Origin: Mesorhizobium sp.
GTDB taxonomy: Bacteria; Pseudomonadota; Alphaproteobacteria; Rhizobiales; Rhizobiaceae
Direction of reading: 5' to 3'
Length of the DNA stretch: 64,000 bases
NCBI GenBank assembly: GCA_004020315.1
Contig: SAQG01000016.1
Span: forward strand, 82,422 to 146,421
This document shows, piece after piece, positions 35,702 to 44,525 of the stretch. The notes under the pieces are model-generated. The model saw only the letters and a list, made by a program, of their open reading frames with translations. It was not told the origin of the DNA and ran no database searches. Within the stretch, counting starts at the first letter, position 1; every line of letters begins with the position of its first letter. The translations under genes were made by a program, and so were the position numbers.

Positions 35702-37216
35702 ATGATGACCTCGAGACCTTCGATCGCCTTCGCCAAATTCGCAGTGCCCAAAAACGGCAGTGTCTTCGTGCTGGCGGCCAACGATGGCGGTCTCGGCAAC
35801 GCGGCAAAGGCTTGCGATCCGGCAAACACCCTGGAGCGGGCGTTTCCGGTGGCCGACTTTTCCGGCAAGTTCGCCGGCCTGGTCGAAGTGCTGGCGCCGG
35901 AGGGCACATCACTCGACCGGTTGGTGGCGGTCGGCGCCGGCAAGGTCTCGGGGCTCGACGATCATGCCTGGCTCAAGCTTGGTGGCACGATCGCTGCGTC
36001 CTTGCGCAAGGCGACAGAGGTGGCCGTCGTGCTCGATCTACCGGGTGCTGACGTCGGCGGCAGGCAGGCGGCACAACTTGCCGCGGGCATTCTTCTGCGC
36101 AGCTATGCTTTCGACAAGTACAAGACGAAAAAGGACAACGGCGACGGCCAGCGCGATACCAAGAAGGCCGAGCCCAAAAAGCCGGTCAAGGTGACCATCC
36201 ACACCACTGATCCGGCGTCGGCGAAAAAGGCCTTCGCCGACGAGGCGGCGGTGATCGACGGGGTGCTCCTGGCGCGCGATCTGGTCAACGAACCGGCAAA
36301 TATGCTCGGGCCAGTGGAATTCGCCGCCCGCGCCAACGAACTGGAAGCGCTCGGCGTCGCGGTCGAGATCCTGGTCGAAAAGGAGATGAAGAAGCTCGGC
36401 ATGGGCGCGCTGCTTGGCGTCGCGCAAGGCTCGCCGCGTGGTGCCCGCCTGGCCGTCATGCAATGGAACGGCGGCAAGGCCAAGGACAGCCCGATTGCTT
36501 TCGTCGGCAAGGGCGTCACTTTCGACACCGGCGGCAATTCGATAAAGACGGCCTCCGGCATGGAGGACATGAAGGGCGACATGGGCGGCGCGGCCGCGGT
36601 GACCGGGTTGATGCACGCGCTGGCCGCCCGCAAGGCCAAGGCCAACGTGGTCGGCATCATCGGGCTGGTGGAAAATGCCGTCGACGGCCATGCGCAGCGT
36701 CCCGGCGACATCGTCACTTCGATGTCGGGCCAGACCATCGAGGTGCTCAACACCGACGCCGAAGGCCGCCTCGTTCTGGCCGATGCGCTGTGGTACTGCA
36801 ACGATCGCTTCCAGCCGAAATTCATGGTCAATCTGGCGACGCTGACCGGCGCCACCATGGTCGCGCTCGGCCAGCACTATGCCGGCCTGTTCTCCAACAA
36901 TGACGAATTGGCGAACAGGCTGACGAGCGCCGGGCAGGCGACGCAGGAACGAGTGTGGCGGATGCCGCTCGGCACCGAATATGACAAGCTGATCGACTCG
37001 AAAAATGCCGACATGAAGAATATTGGCGGCCGCTACGGCGGCGCCATCATCGCGGCGCAGTTCCTGCAGCGCTTCGTCAAGGATACGCCCTGGGCGCATC
37101 TCGACATCGCCGGTACCGCGATGGGCGCGCCGTCCAGCGAGATCAATCAGTCATGGGCCTCCGGCTTCGGCGTCAGGCTGCTCGACCGTCTGGTGCGCGA
37201 CAACTACGAAGGGTGA
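35702..37216 (+). CDS. pepA: Leucyl aminopeptidase (M17 family)
   Basis: 504 residues. This two-metal cytoplasmic aminopeptidase has its catalytic domain in the second half: GKGVTFDTGGNSIK (lysine and aspartate ligands), MKGDMGGAAAV and NTDAEGRLVLADAL. The central segment GNSIKTASGMEDM differs from the common G-I-S-L-K form, as in many alphaproteobacteria. A lysine-rich linker (TKKDNGDGQRDTKKAEPKK) joins the domains. ATG 35705 fits the AGGA RBS slightly better than 35702. It forms a pair with holC, as in E. coli. Confidence 0.95.
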   Translation: MMTSRPSIAFAKFAVPKNGSVFVLAANDGGLGNAAKACDPANTLERAFPVADFSGKFAGLVEVLAPEGTSLDRLVAVGAGKVSGLDDHAWLKLGGTIAASLRKATEVAVVLDLPGADVGGRQAAQLAAGILLRSYAFDKYKTKKDNGDGQRDTKKAEPKKPVKVTIHTTDPASAKKAFADEAAVIDGVLLARDLVNEPANMLGPVEFAARANELEALGVAVEILVEKEMKKLGMGALLGVAQGSPRGARLAVMQWNGGKAKDSPIAFVGKGVTFDTGGNSIKTASGMEDMKGDMGGAAAVTGLMHALAARKAKANVVGIIGLVENAVDGHAQRPGDIVTSMSGQTIEVLNTDAEGRLVLADALWYCNDRFQPKFMVNLATLTGATMVALGQHYAGLFSNNDELANRLTSAGQATQERVWRMPLGTEYDKLIDSKNADMKNIGGRYGGAIIAAQFLQRFVKDTPWAHLDIAGTAMGAPSSEINQSWASGFGVRLLDRLVRDNYEG

Positions 37217-37234
37217 GGCGTTTCAGGCGCGATC

Positions 37235-37684
37235 ATGGCCGACGTCCTGTTCTATCACCTGACCGAATCGACGCTGGAGGACGCGCTGCCCGGCCTGCTC
37301 GAGCGCAGCGTCGATCGCGGTTGGCGCGCCGTGGTGCAGACAGGCACCGAGGAGCGGCGCGACGCGCTGGACCAGCATCTTTGGACCTTCAGGGACGATT
37401 CGTTCCTGGCGCATGCGACGGACCGCGAATCCTATCTGGCCGAGCAGCCGATCCTTTTGACAACCGGCCATGACAATCCGAACGAGGCGCAGATACGCTT
37501 CCTGGTCGACGGCGCGGTGCCGCCGGAGCTTACCGGTTACGAGCGCGCCGTGTTCCTGTTCGACGGCCACGATGCGGCCCAGGTCGAGGCGGCGCGCACG
37601 CACTGGAAGACGATGAAGGAAGCCGGCCACGCAGTCACCTACTGGCAGCAGACAGCAGACCGGCGCTGGGAACGCAAGGCATAG
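37235..37684 (+). CDS. holC: DNA polymerase III subunit chi
   Basis: 149 residues. Chi links the clamp loader to SSB. The family pattern is visible: MADVLFYHLTESTLEDALP, then AVVQTGTEERRDALDQHLWTF, DDSFLAHA, PILLT and YERAVFLFDG. The usual pepA-holC arrangement with an 18-base gap supports the call. Confidence 0.95.
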   Translation: MADVLFYHLTESTLEDALPGLLERSVDRGWRAVVQTGTEERRDALDQHLWTFRDDSFLAHATDRESYLAEQPILLTTGHDNPNEAQIRFLVDGAVPPELTGYERAVFLFDGHDAAQVEAARTHWKTMKEAGHAVTYWQQTADRRWERKA

Positions 37685-37753
37685 TAAAGCCTGCCGTCTC
37701 GGCTATCCTCAATCTGGGATCGGATCGCTGAGCAATTGGGTCACGGCGCCGAA

Positions 37754-37783
37754 GAGAGCATCGGACCGAAACGTGGAAGAACC
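37754..37783 (+). repeat. Copy of a dispersed AGCATCGGAC element
   Basis: GAGAGCATCGGACCGAAACG sits between holC and the dehalogenase gene. A reverse-complement relative lies at 46501-46532 (AGCATCGGACGCAAAGGTGG), and AGAGCATCGGAG begins the hairpin at 43478. The shared 10-mer suggests a mobile or mosaic intergenic repeat of rhizobial type. Confidence 0.45.
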
Positions 37784-37817
37784 CTGAAAGGGGTAGTTTG
37801 CTGGTCGTTGAGACGCG

Positions 37818-38540
37818 CTACAACTGAAGCCGTTCAGCCAAGTCAATGAAGTCGCTGGCCACCAAGTCCCAGGCTTGAGCAGGGTGCAAGTCCGTGGTCT
37901 GCGCTAACCCGTGCTCGGTCGGACGCGGGACAAAGGCCGTTCGCAATCCGCATGCCCGAGCCGCTGCAAGGTCGCCATTATGGGCGGCCACAAGACAGAT
38001 CTCATCTGGCTTCATTGCCAGGACGTCAGCGGTGCGAAGATAGGCTTCCGGCATCGGCTTGTACGCTCGCACGACTTCGGCGCCGAGGATTGCATCCCAG
38101 GGGATGCCGCTACGCTTCGCCATGTTGAGCATGAGGACGATGTTACCGTTCGAGAGCGGCGCGATGATATAGCGGGCCTTGAGCCGTGTGAGGCCAGCCA
38201 CCACATCCGGCCATGGCTCCAATCGGTGCCATGCCAGGTTCAGCTCGTCCAGCTCGGACACTGGCACCGAAGCCGGGTCGATCCCGAATTCTGGCAAAAC
38301 AGCTTCCAGATTCTCCCGATGCAGCACGTCGAGCCGTGTAAAGGGCCGCCGGCCGCTGCGCACCTCCTCCATCGCTGGGGAGTAACGGCTGCGCCACGTA
38401 TCCGCGAAAGCGGTAGGAATGGCCGTTCCGGCTCCATGCCGCTTCAGGAACGGTTCAGCTTCGCGCGCCACGCCGCTGCGCCAATCGACGACAGTGCCGA
38501 ATACGTCGAACACCAAGGCACGTACACCATCCAATACCAT
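37818..38540 (-). CDS. Haloacid dehalogenase type II (HAD superfamily)
   Basis: 240 residues. Type II 2-haloacid dehalogenases hydrolyse L-2-haloacids through an aspartyl ester. The nucleophile motif is VFDVFGTVVDWR; LSNGN is motif II; a lysine in RAYKPMPEAY and the VAAHNGDL stretch follow. ATG 38540 has AAGGAG 9 bases before it, better than ATG 38564. Dehalogenation is the family inference; the true substrate may be a phosphate ester. It lies 177 bases downstream of the RidA-like gene on the same strand. Confidence 0.85.
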   Translation of the reverse strand: MVLDGVRALVFDVFGTVVDWRSGVAREAEPFLKRHGAGTAIPTAFADTWRSRYSPAMEEVRSGRRPFTRLDVLHRENLEAVLPEFGIDPASVPVSELDELNLAWHRLEPWPDVVAGLTRLKARYIIAPLSNGNIVLMLNMAKRSGIPWDAILGAEVVRAYKPMPEAYLRTADVLAMKPDEICLVAAHNGDLAAARACGLRTAFVPRPTEHGLAQTTDLHPAQAWDLVASDFIDLAERLQL

Positions 38541-38717
38541 CACATTCGGCTCCTTCATGCGCACACCGCGTCTTTGGCAAGGATCGGCCTGAGAAGTCGA
38601 CCGCGCGGTCCCCGGTCGGAAACGAGGTTGGTCGCCAACCCAGGCAAACCATTGACCGGATGGACAGGGTGAAACTATCGCGAAGCTCAGGATGTGTGCG
38701 AAAGGCGACCGGCACCA

Positions 38718-39206
38718 CTATTCCAGAATGACGACGGCTTCCACCTCGAAGAGCATGGGGTCAATTGCGAGCTTGGGAACGGGAATCAGAGTCTGCGCCG
38801 GCAGCGCCTCACCGAACATTTCCTTGACGTTCTTGGTCAACACCTCAAGCTTGGACATATCGTGATCGACCACGAAGATCGTGAGCTTGGCGACCTGATC
38901 CGGCCTCGCATCGAGCGCATCGAGGGCGGTGCGCAAATTTGCGTAGGCCTGCTCAACCTGGACAGCGAAGTCGGGCGACAAGGCGCCCGTGCTGTCCTGG
39001 CCGCCCTGTCCGGAGATGTAGGCCACCCGGGCTCCGCGGGGCGTGACCACTGCCGTGCTGTAGCCATTGGGCGACGGGTCGTAGAGGTTTTGTGGATTGA
39101 CGATGGTCAGCTTGAGATCTTTCTCATTCGCCGTCGTCGCAGTGGGAACTCCCATGGTCATGATGATTAGCCCTCCGATAAGCAGATGCTTGATTGCGCG
39201 TGACAT
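38718..39206 (-). CDS. RidA/YjgF-family protein with a signal peptide
   Basis: 162 residues. Residues 1-28 are a signal peptide (basic start SRAIKH, hydrophobic core LLIGGLIIMTMGV, then TATTANE). The rest is a RidA domain (VVTPRGARVAYISGQGGQD; AYANLRTALDAL; KLTIFVVDHD; LIPVPKLAIDPMLFEVEAVV). Cytoplasmic RidA deaminates reactive enamines and keeps an arginine before its C-terminal motif; here the equivalent stretch is PKLAID, so catalysis is doubtful. A periplasmic location is unusual for the family. It is divergent from a TetR gene with operators between. Confidence 0.85.
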   Translation of the reverse strand: MSRAIKHLLIGGLIIMTMGVPTATTANEKDLKLTIVNPQNLYDPSPNGYSTAVVTPRGARVAYISGQGGQDSTGALSPDFAVQVEQAYANLRTALDALDARPDQVAKLTIFVVDHDMSKLEVLTKNVKEMFGEALPAQTLIPVPKLAIDPMLFEVEAVVILE

Positions 39207-39276
39207 GATTTTCTCTTGGCTCTGCGGACTGCGAGCAGCGTACCCTCGCGGCCGGCATGTGAACTTTAACATGTAT

Positions 39277-39317
39277 CTCGTACACGGTACGAGTCGCCGT
39301 ATGGTACGACGTACGAG
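39277..39317. promoter_or_regulatory. Tandem TetR-type operators
   Basis: Site 1 is a perfect palindrome CTCGTAC-ACG-GTACGAG (39277-39293). Site 2 at 39301-39317 (ATGGTAC-GAC-GTACGAG) shares the right half and the GTAC core. Centres are 24 bases apart. They lie between the RidA-like start (39206) and the TetR start (39388), where a TetR repressor would control both genes. Confidence 0.7.
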
Positions 39318-39387
39318 TCAATCGTTCAAGATCGACATTCGTCCCGTTGCCGGTCAAAATCGCCGTTCTCAACAGCGAGGAAGACAA

Positions 39388-40083
39388 ATGGCAGCCAAAC
39401 GCAGCGGCGCCCGGAGCAAACGGTCTCAACGGATAAGTGAGTTGCTCCAGCCCGTGCAGGAGCCGCACAGTGAACCGCCGCTCTCTCGGGAACGTATCGT
39501 GGCGACCGCGGTCGAACTGCTGGACGCTCAAGGAGTCGACGGATTGACGATGCGTCGGCTGGCCGATCGCCTCGGATCGGGCGTGATGAGCCTGTATTGG
39601 CACGTCGACAACAAAGAGGATGTCTTTGATCTGGCGCTCGACTCGGTGCTCGAATATCGCGGACCGCCGCAAATAGTTGAGTCTCAAGACTGGCGCGGAG
39701 AAGTCGTTCATATGCTCGAAGACTGGCGCGCCAGCATGCTGCGCCATCCTTGGTCGGCATCGCTGTTGCCGCGCCGGGCACTTGGCCCGAACATTCTCGG
39801 TCGCCTAGAACTGCTGAGCAAATCGTTGTCCAGGGCCGGTATAGCGGACGCAGATGTGAACGTCGCGATATGGTCTCTCTGGAACTATGTGATGGGCGCC
39901 ACCATCACCCGGGCGAGCTTCGACCGGTCGGACGACGACAGAGCCGCCGCGCAGCAGCGCCTTACACGTCTCAGCGAACGCTACCCGACAATCGAACGCA
40001 CTCGTCTGCTGCTGGATAACGATTGGGATGGTGCTTTCCGGAAAGGCCTCGGCTTCCTGCTCGATGGCCTCTCTCCAAGATGA
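39388..40083 (+). CDS. TetR-family transcriptional regulator
   Basis: 231 residues. The helix-turn-helix is at about residues 37-83 (RERIVATAVELLDAQG; MRRLADRLGSGVMSLYWHVDNKEDV), with the YWHV recognition helix common in the TetR_C-type branch. The C-terminal domain is helical. GAGGAAG precedes ATG 39388; a longer frame from 39097 crosses the operators and is rejected. It probably represses itself and the RidA-like gene. Confidence 0.92.
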   Translation: MAAKRSGARSKRSQRISELLQPVQEPHSEPPLSRERIVATAVELLDAQGVDGLTMRRLADRLGSGVMSLYWHVDNKEDVFDLALDSVLEYRGPPQIVESQDWRGEVVHMLEDWRASMLRHPWSASLLPRRALGPNILGRLELLSKSLSRAGIADADVNVAIWSLWNYVMGATITRASFDRSDDDRAAAQQRLTRLSERYPTIERTRLLLDNDWDGAFRKGLGFLLDGLSPR

Positions 40084-40122
40084 AGCTGAACGGTAGCAAA
40101 GCGACTGCCGCAAAATCCCCGA

Positions 40123-40151
40123 TTAAACGACAGTTTTGCACCTGCGTTTAA
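40123..40151. promoter_or_regulatory. Inverted repeat upstream of gntR
   Basis: TTAAACG (40123-40129) faces CGTTTAA (40145-40151) across 15 bases in the gap between tetR and gntR. A second element, TGTCAGACCA at about 40242, resembles a FadR-type TnGTC/GACnA site. Either could be the GntR operator; both assignments are tentative. Confidence 0.3.
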
Positions 40152-40265
40152 GATTCCGCCACGGGGCGTGAGCCGAGATGCAAACTGAGACCCGGCCCAG
40201 ACCACTTGACGAAAGGTCGGTGGCGCGCAAAACTGCTAAGATGTCAGACCAATTTTGGGCCTAGT

Positions 40266-41006
40266 ATGGGAGCGCCCGGCGAACTGCCCGGGGCACCTGC
40301 CACGCGAGTGGCAATCGCCACGCTCCCGCCGCTGGATCGCGGCAAACAGGTTATGGAAGCGTTGGCCGACTATGTCGAGCGCGCTGCGCTGAAGAGCGGT
40401 GACCGGCTTCCGACCGAACGCGAATTGATGGCCGCGCTTTCCGTCGGGCGCTCGACGATACGGGAGGCGATGGGCCGTTTCGAAGCGCTCGGCGTCACCG
40501 AGACCCGCAAAGGCAGTGGCACCTATCTGCTCAAGCCAATATCCGCCGGCACGATCCATTTGCCACTGTCGCTCGATACGGCAGAGCTGCGCGACGGTCT
40601 CTTGCACACCCTCGAGGTGCGCCGCGGCATCGAGGCCGAGGCAAGCATGGTTGCGGCGCGGCGGCGCACGTCCGACGATCTGCGGACGATCGAGGAAAAA
40701 CTCATCGAGATGGAGCGCGTCCATCTCGCCACCGGCACGTCGGGCCCGGAAGACCTTGCCTTTCATCTGGCCGTCTACGACGCGACGCACAACCCGCTTT
40801 TCCGGCAGCTCCTGGGGCAGATGCGCGAAGCGTTCGAGCGCTTCTGGGACCATCCTTTCGACCGCCAGGATTTCGCGCGGCGGTCGTTCCCGTATCACCG
40901 TGAGCTGTTCGATGCGATCGTCGCCAGGGACGCGGAGCTGGCGCGCGGAAAAACGCTGAAGATCCTCGAGATCGTCGAAGAGGATATCGAGGAAATGTCG
41001 AAATGA
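40266..41006 (+). CDS. GntR-family (FadR/FCD) transcriptional regulator
   Basis: 246 residues. Winged helix: YVERAALKSGDRLPTERELM, SVGRSTIREAMGRFEALG, TRKGSGTYL. The C-terminal FCD domain has RRGIEAEASMVAARR and metal-type histidines in FHLAVYDATHN and YHRELFDAI. ATG 40266 has no strong RBS; TTG 40206 is an alternative. The stop overlaps the next gene (ATGA), so it is the first gene of the PLP-ABC cassette and its likely regulator, responding to a small acid or sugar acid. Confidence 0.88.
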   Translation: MGAPGELPGAPATRVAIATLPPLDRGKQVMEALADYVERAALKSGDRLPTERELMAALSVGRSTIREAMGRFEALGVTETRKGSGTYLLKPISAGTIHLPLSLDTAELRDGLLHTLEVRRGIEAEASMVAARRRTSDDLRTIEEKLIEMERVHLATGTSGPEDLAFHLAVYDATHNPLFRQLLGQMREAFERFWDHPFDRQDFARRSFPYHRELFDAIVARDAELARGKTLKILEIVEEDIEEMSK

Positions 41007-42178
41007 ACGGTCCCGATTTTTTCGACCAGGCATCGCTGATCGCCGCGCATGACGAGGGCAACGCCTTCGATGCCGTCGTCCCGCCGATCGTGCAGACCTC
41101 GCTCTTCACCTTCCCGAACTATGACGAGATGCTCGAGACATACCGCGGCGAAAAGGTGCGGCCAACCTACACGCGCGGGCTGAACCCGACCGTGCGCATG
41201 TTCGAGGAAATGCTGGCAAAACTGGAAGGCGCCGAGGACGCGATCGGTTTTGCAAGCGGCATGTCCGCCATCTCGGCGGCCGTGCTGAGCTTCGTCGAGC
41301 CGGGCGACCGCATCGTCGCGGTCAGGCACATCTACCCGGACGCGTTCCGGCTGTTTGGGACGTTGCTCGCGCGCATGCGCATCGAGGTGACCTATGTCGA
41401 CGGGCGCGACGAGGCGGCTGTCGCGAGCGCCCTGCCTGGCGCCAAGCTGTTCTATATGGAAAGCCCGACCAGCTGGGTTATGGAAACGCATGACATCGGT
41501 GCGCTCGCTGCGCTGGCGAAGTCCAGCGGCATCCCGACCATCATCGACAACAGCTGGGCCAGCCCGGTCTTCCAGCGGCCGTTGTCGCTCGGCGTCGACA
41601 TTGTGGTCCACTCCGCGTCCAAGTATCTGGGTGGCCACAGCGATGTCGTGGCCGGCGTGGTCGCGGGCTCGAAGGACTTGATCGGCCGTATTCGCGGCGA
41701 AGCCTATCCATATCTCGGCGGCAAGCTGTCGCCATTCGATGCCTGGCTCTTGATTCGCGGCTTGCGCACACTTCCGATCCGGATGCGCGCGCATCAGGCC
41801 TCCGGCCTCGAAATCGCACGGCGCCTGCAGGATCATCCGATCGTCGAGAAGGTCTGCCATCCGGGGTTGGCCAACCTGCTTCCTGCGGGGCTCACCGGCA
41901 CGTCTGGCCTATTCTCATTTGTCTTCCGCGACGGCATCGACATCCGGACGTTTGCCGACCGCCTTAAGCTGTTCAAGCTAGGCGTGTCGTGGGGCGGCCA
42001 CGAAAGCCTCATCGTGCCCGGCGAGGTCGTGCTGCAGCAGAAGGCCCAACCCAATTCCGCGATGGCGTTCGGCGTTCATCCGCGGTCCGTGCGTCTCCAT
42101 GTCGGCCTCGAGGGAACCGAGGCGCTGTGGAGTGACCTGGAAACGGCGATCGACGCCGCTTCCGAAGAAAAGACCTGA
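41003..42178 (+). CDS. PLP-dependent Cys/Met-metabolism (transsulfuration) enzyme, cystathionine beta-lyase-like
   Basis: 391 residues, the family length. The PLP lysine is in HSASKYLGGHSDVV. Other family marks are PPIVQTSLFTFPN, YTRGLNPTV, GFASGMSAISA, ESPTSWVME and IIDNSWASPVFQRP, with the C-terminal GVSWGGHESL. These enzymes make or break C-S bonds of cysteine, homocysteine or cystathionine, and some act as methionine or cysteine S-conjugate lyases. It sits between gntR and a CUT1 importer, which suggests it processes the imported compound. Confidence 0.88.
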   Translation: MNGPDFFDQASLIAAHDEGNAFDAVVPPIVQTSLFTFPNYDEMLETYRGEKVRPTYTRGLNPTVRMFEEMLAKLEGAEDAIGFASGMSAISAAVLSFVEPGDRIVAVRHIYPDAFRLFGTLLARMRIEVTYVDGRDEAAVASALPGAKLFYMESPTSWVMETHDIGALAALAKSSGIPTIIDNSWASPVFQRPLSLGVDIVVHSASKYLGGHSDVVAGVVAGSKDLIGRIRGEAYPYLGGKLSPFDAWLLIRGLRTLPIRMRAHQASGLEIARRLQDHPIVEKVCHPGLANLLPAGLTGTSGLFSFVFRDGIDIRTFADRLKLFKLGVSWGGHESLIVPGEVVLQQKAQPNSAMAFGVHPRSVRLHVGLEGTEALWSDLETAIDAASEEKT

Positions 42179-42205
42179 AGCAACCAGACAAGAAGGGAAC
42201 GGAAA

Positions 42206-43465
42206 ATGAAGAAGCTTCTTATCGCCGCATTCGCCACCGTACTGATGTCGGGTGCTGCGCTCGCCGACACGACGCTGAAGCTCGTAGAGGTGATCACCAG
42301 CCCCGAGCGCACCGAAACCCTGAAATCGATCGTCTCCAAATTCGAGGCTGCCAATCCGGGCACCAAGGTCGAGGTCATCTCGCTGCCCTGGGGCGAGGCG
42401 TTCCAGAAATTCGCGACCATGGTGTCCGCCGGCGAAATCCCCGACGTCATGGAGATGCCGGACACCTGGCTGTCGCTCTATGCCAACAACGGCCTTCTCG
42501 AGAGCCTCGAACCCTATCTTGCCAAATGGGAACACACCTCGGGCCTTACCGATCGCGCGCTCGAACTCGGGCGCGACGTGAACAACACCGCCTACATGCT
42601 GCCCTATGGCTTCTATCTCCGGGCGATGTTCTACAACAAGAAGCTGTTCCAGGAGGCTGGTGTCACCGAGCCGCCCAAGACGATGGACGAGTTCGTGGCG
42701 GCGTCTGAAAAAGTCTCAAAGCTTCCGGGCAAATATGGCTACTGCCTCCGCGGCGGGCCGGGCGGCCTCAACGGCTGGATCATGTTCGGCGCAACCATGG
42801 CCGGGTCCAACAAGTTCTTCAACGAAGACGGCACCTCGACGATGAACAGCGAAGGCTGGGTCAAGGGACTGACCTGGGTCGTCGACCTTTACAAGAAGGG
42901 ATTGGCACCGAAGGACAGCGTCAACTGGGGTTTTAACGAAATCGTCGCCGGATTCTACACCGGCACCTGCGCAATGCTTGATCAGGATCCAGACGCACTG
43001 ATCGCGATCGCCGAACGGATGAAGCCGGAAGACTACGGCGTCACGACCATGCCGAAGGGGCCGAGCGGCAAGACGTTCCCGACCATCGGCTACGCTGGTT
43101 GGTCGATGATGGCGGCCAGTCAGAACAAGGACCTCTCCTGGAAGCTGATCGAAACGCTCGAAGGGCCCGAGGGCAATATCGAGTGGAACAAGCGCACCGG
43201 AGCGCTGCCGGTCCACAAGTCGGCCGAAAAGGATCCCTTCTACGCGAGCGAGCAGTTCAAGGGCTGGTTCACCGAACTCGAGGACAAGGATGCGGTGCCG
43301 ACGGTCATGCCGACCTATCTCGAGGAGTTCGCCTTCTTCAAGGACTCGATGGTCATCAAGACCAGTCAACAGGCGTTGCTCGGCGACATCACGCCCGAGG
43401 AAATGGCCAACCAGTGGGCCGACTATCTGACCAAGGCACAGCAGAAGTACCTGGCCAAGAAATAA
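42206..43465 (+). CDS. ABC transporter substrate-binding protein, CUT1 sugar type
   Basis: 419 residues. Signal peptide is MKKLLIAAFATVLMSGAALA with cleavage before DTTLK. The mature protein has the cluster-B sugar-binding fold: FEAANPGTKVEVISLPW, GEIPDVMEMPDTWLS, MLPYGFYLRAMFYNKKLF, EDYGVTTMPKG. It delivers substrate to the permeases downstream. Aromatic residues suit a carbohydrate or glycoside ligand. It lies 27 bases after the PLP enzyme gene. Confidence 0.92.
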   Translation: MKKLLIAAFATVLMSGAALADTTLKLVEVITSPERTETLKSIVSKFEAANPGTKVEVISLPWGEAFQKFATMVSAGEIPDVMEMPDTWLSLYANNGLLESLEPYLAKWEHTSGLTDRALELGRDVNNTAYMLPYGFYLRAMFYNKKLFQEAGVTEPPKTMDEFVAASEKVSKLPGKYGYCLRGGPGGLNGWIMFGATMAGSNKFFNEDGTSTMNSEGWVKGLTWVVDLYKKGLAPKDSVNWGFNEIVAGFYTGTCAMLDQDPDALIAIAERMKPEDYGVTTMPKGPSGKTFPTIGYAGWSMMAASQNKDLSWKLIETLEGPEGNIEWNKRTGALPVHKSAEKDPFYASEQFKGWFTELEDKDAVPTVMPTYLEEFAFFKDSMVIKTSQQALLGDITPEEMANQWADYLTKAQQKYLAKK

Positions 43466-43481
43466 ACGGCGGACCTAGAGC

Positions 43482-43512
43482 ATCGGAGCCGCCCATCGCG
43501 GGCGACTCCGAT
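43482..43512 (+). other. mRNA hairpin between substrate-binding protein and permease genes
   Basis: ATCGGAG-x-CGCCC pairs with GGGCG-x-CTCCGAT around a 5-base loop: 12 pairs with one mismatch. There is no T-tract. Such hairpins after binding-protein genes commonly protect the 5' mRNA and raise the binding protein over the permeases. It begins like the dispersed AGCATCGGA repeat. Confidence 0.6.
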
Positions 43513-43567
43513 AGGTCTCGTCCATGGTCGATTGGAAGGATGGCCAATGGAACGAAAGCGTTAGCTG

Positions 43568-44503
43568 ATGGTTTTTGACGCCACCGCCGGCCTCCCGGAA
43601 TCGTACCGCCAGTCGCTGGTCGACCGGATCACGCGCCACGCCGAGCCATATCTTTACACCGCCCCGGCGCTGATTCTGATCGTCACCATCATGCTGGCGC
43701 CGCTGGTGCTGGGCCTGTCCTACGCGTTCCGCGACGTGCACTTGCTCAATCCCTTCTCTGGCGGGTATGTCGGGCTCGATCATTTTCGCACCCTTTATGA
43801 CGACGACAATTTTTATCGCGCGCTGCGCAACACGCTGTGGTGGACCGGCGCATCCGTCTTGCTGCAGTTCGTGTTCGGCCTGGTTCTGGCGCTGTTGCTC
43901 GACCGGCCGTTTGCCGGCCGCGCCATAGCGCAGGCGCTGGTGTTCCTGCCCTGGGCGGTGCCGACTTTCCTCACCGGGCTCAACTGGGCATGGCTGTTCA
44001 ACCCTGTTATCGGACCGCTGCCGCATTGGCTTCATGCGCTCGGCTTCATGAATGAGCCGGCCAACATCCTTTCCAATCCGCAGCTGGCCATGTGGGGACC
44101 GATCGTCGCCAACGTCTGGTGGGGCATTCCCTTCTTCGCCATCACGCTGCTGGCCGCGCTCCAGGCAATCCCGCGCGACCTCTACGAGGCGGCGGCGATC
44201 GACGGCGCCGGCGCGATCAGGCGGTTCACGTCGATCACGTTGCCATTCCTTGCGCCGACCATTGCGATCACCGTGCTGTTGCGCACCGTCTGGATCTCGA
44301 ACTTCGCCGACCTGATCATCGTCATGACCAGTGGCGGACCGGCCGACCGCACGCAGATCGTCGCGAGCTACATCTTCACGCAAGCCTTCAGGGCCCTTGA
44401 TTTCGGTTATGCGTCGGCCATCGCGCTGGTGCTGCTCATTTTGCTGCTCGCCTATTCGATGCTGATCGTCATGCTGCGGCAAGTCCTGATGGACCGGGGC
44501 TGA
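43568..44503 (+). CDS. Sugar ABC transporter permease, MalF/UgpA type
   Basis: 311 residues, six membrane helices after a cytoplasmic N-terminus. The coupling-helix EAA loop is EAAAIDGAGAIRRFTSITLPFL. The periplasmic-side pattern YVGLDHFRTLYDDDNF and NTLWWTGASVLLQF is standard for CUT1 permeases. It forms the channel with the next gene product. Confidence 0.93.
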   Translation: MVFDATAGLPESYRQSLVDRITRHAEPYLYTAPALILIVTIMLAPLVLGLSYAFRDVHLLNPFSGGYVGLDHFRTLYDDDNFYRALRNTLWWTGASVLLQFVFGLVLALLLDRPFAGRAIAQALVFLPWAVPTFLTGLNWAWLFNPVIGPLPHWLHALGFMNEPANILSNPQLAMWGPIVANVWWGIPFFAITLLAALQAIPRDLYEAAAIDGAGAIRRFTSITLPFLAPTIAITVLLRTVWISNFADLIIVMTSGGPADRTQIVASYIFTQAFRALDFGYASAIALVLLILLLAYSMLIVMLRQVLMDRG

Positions 44504-44525
44504 TGGATCGGGGGATGACCACCAG

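Noticed and set aside
35172..35912. Open frames in the lptF-pepA gap on either strand
   Set aside because: No RBS, no motif, Arg/Pro-rich shadow composition; part is antisense to pepA.
39097..39387. Long N-terminal extension of the TetR protein
   Set aside because: It would be translated through the palindromic operators and antisense to the RidA-like gene; an ATG with GAGGAAG at 39388 fits the family.
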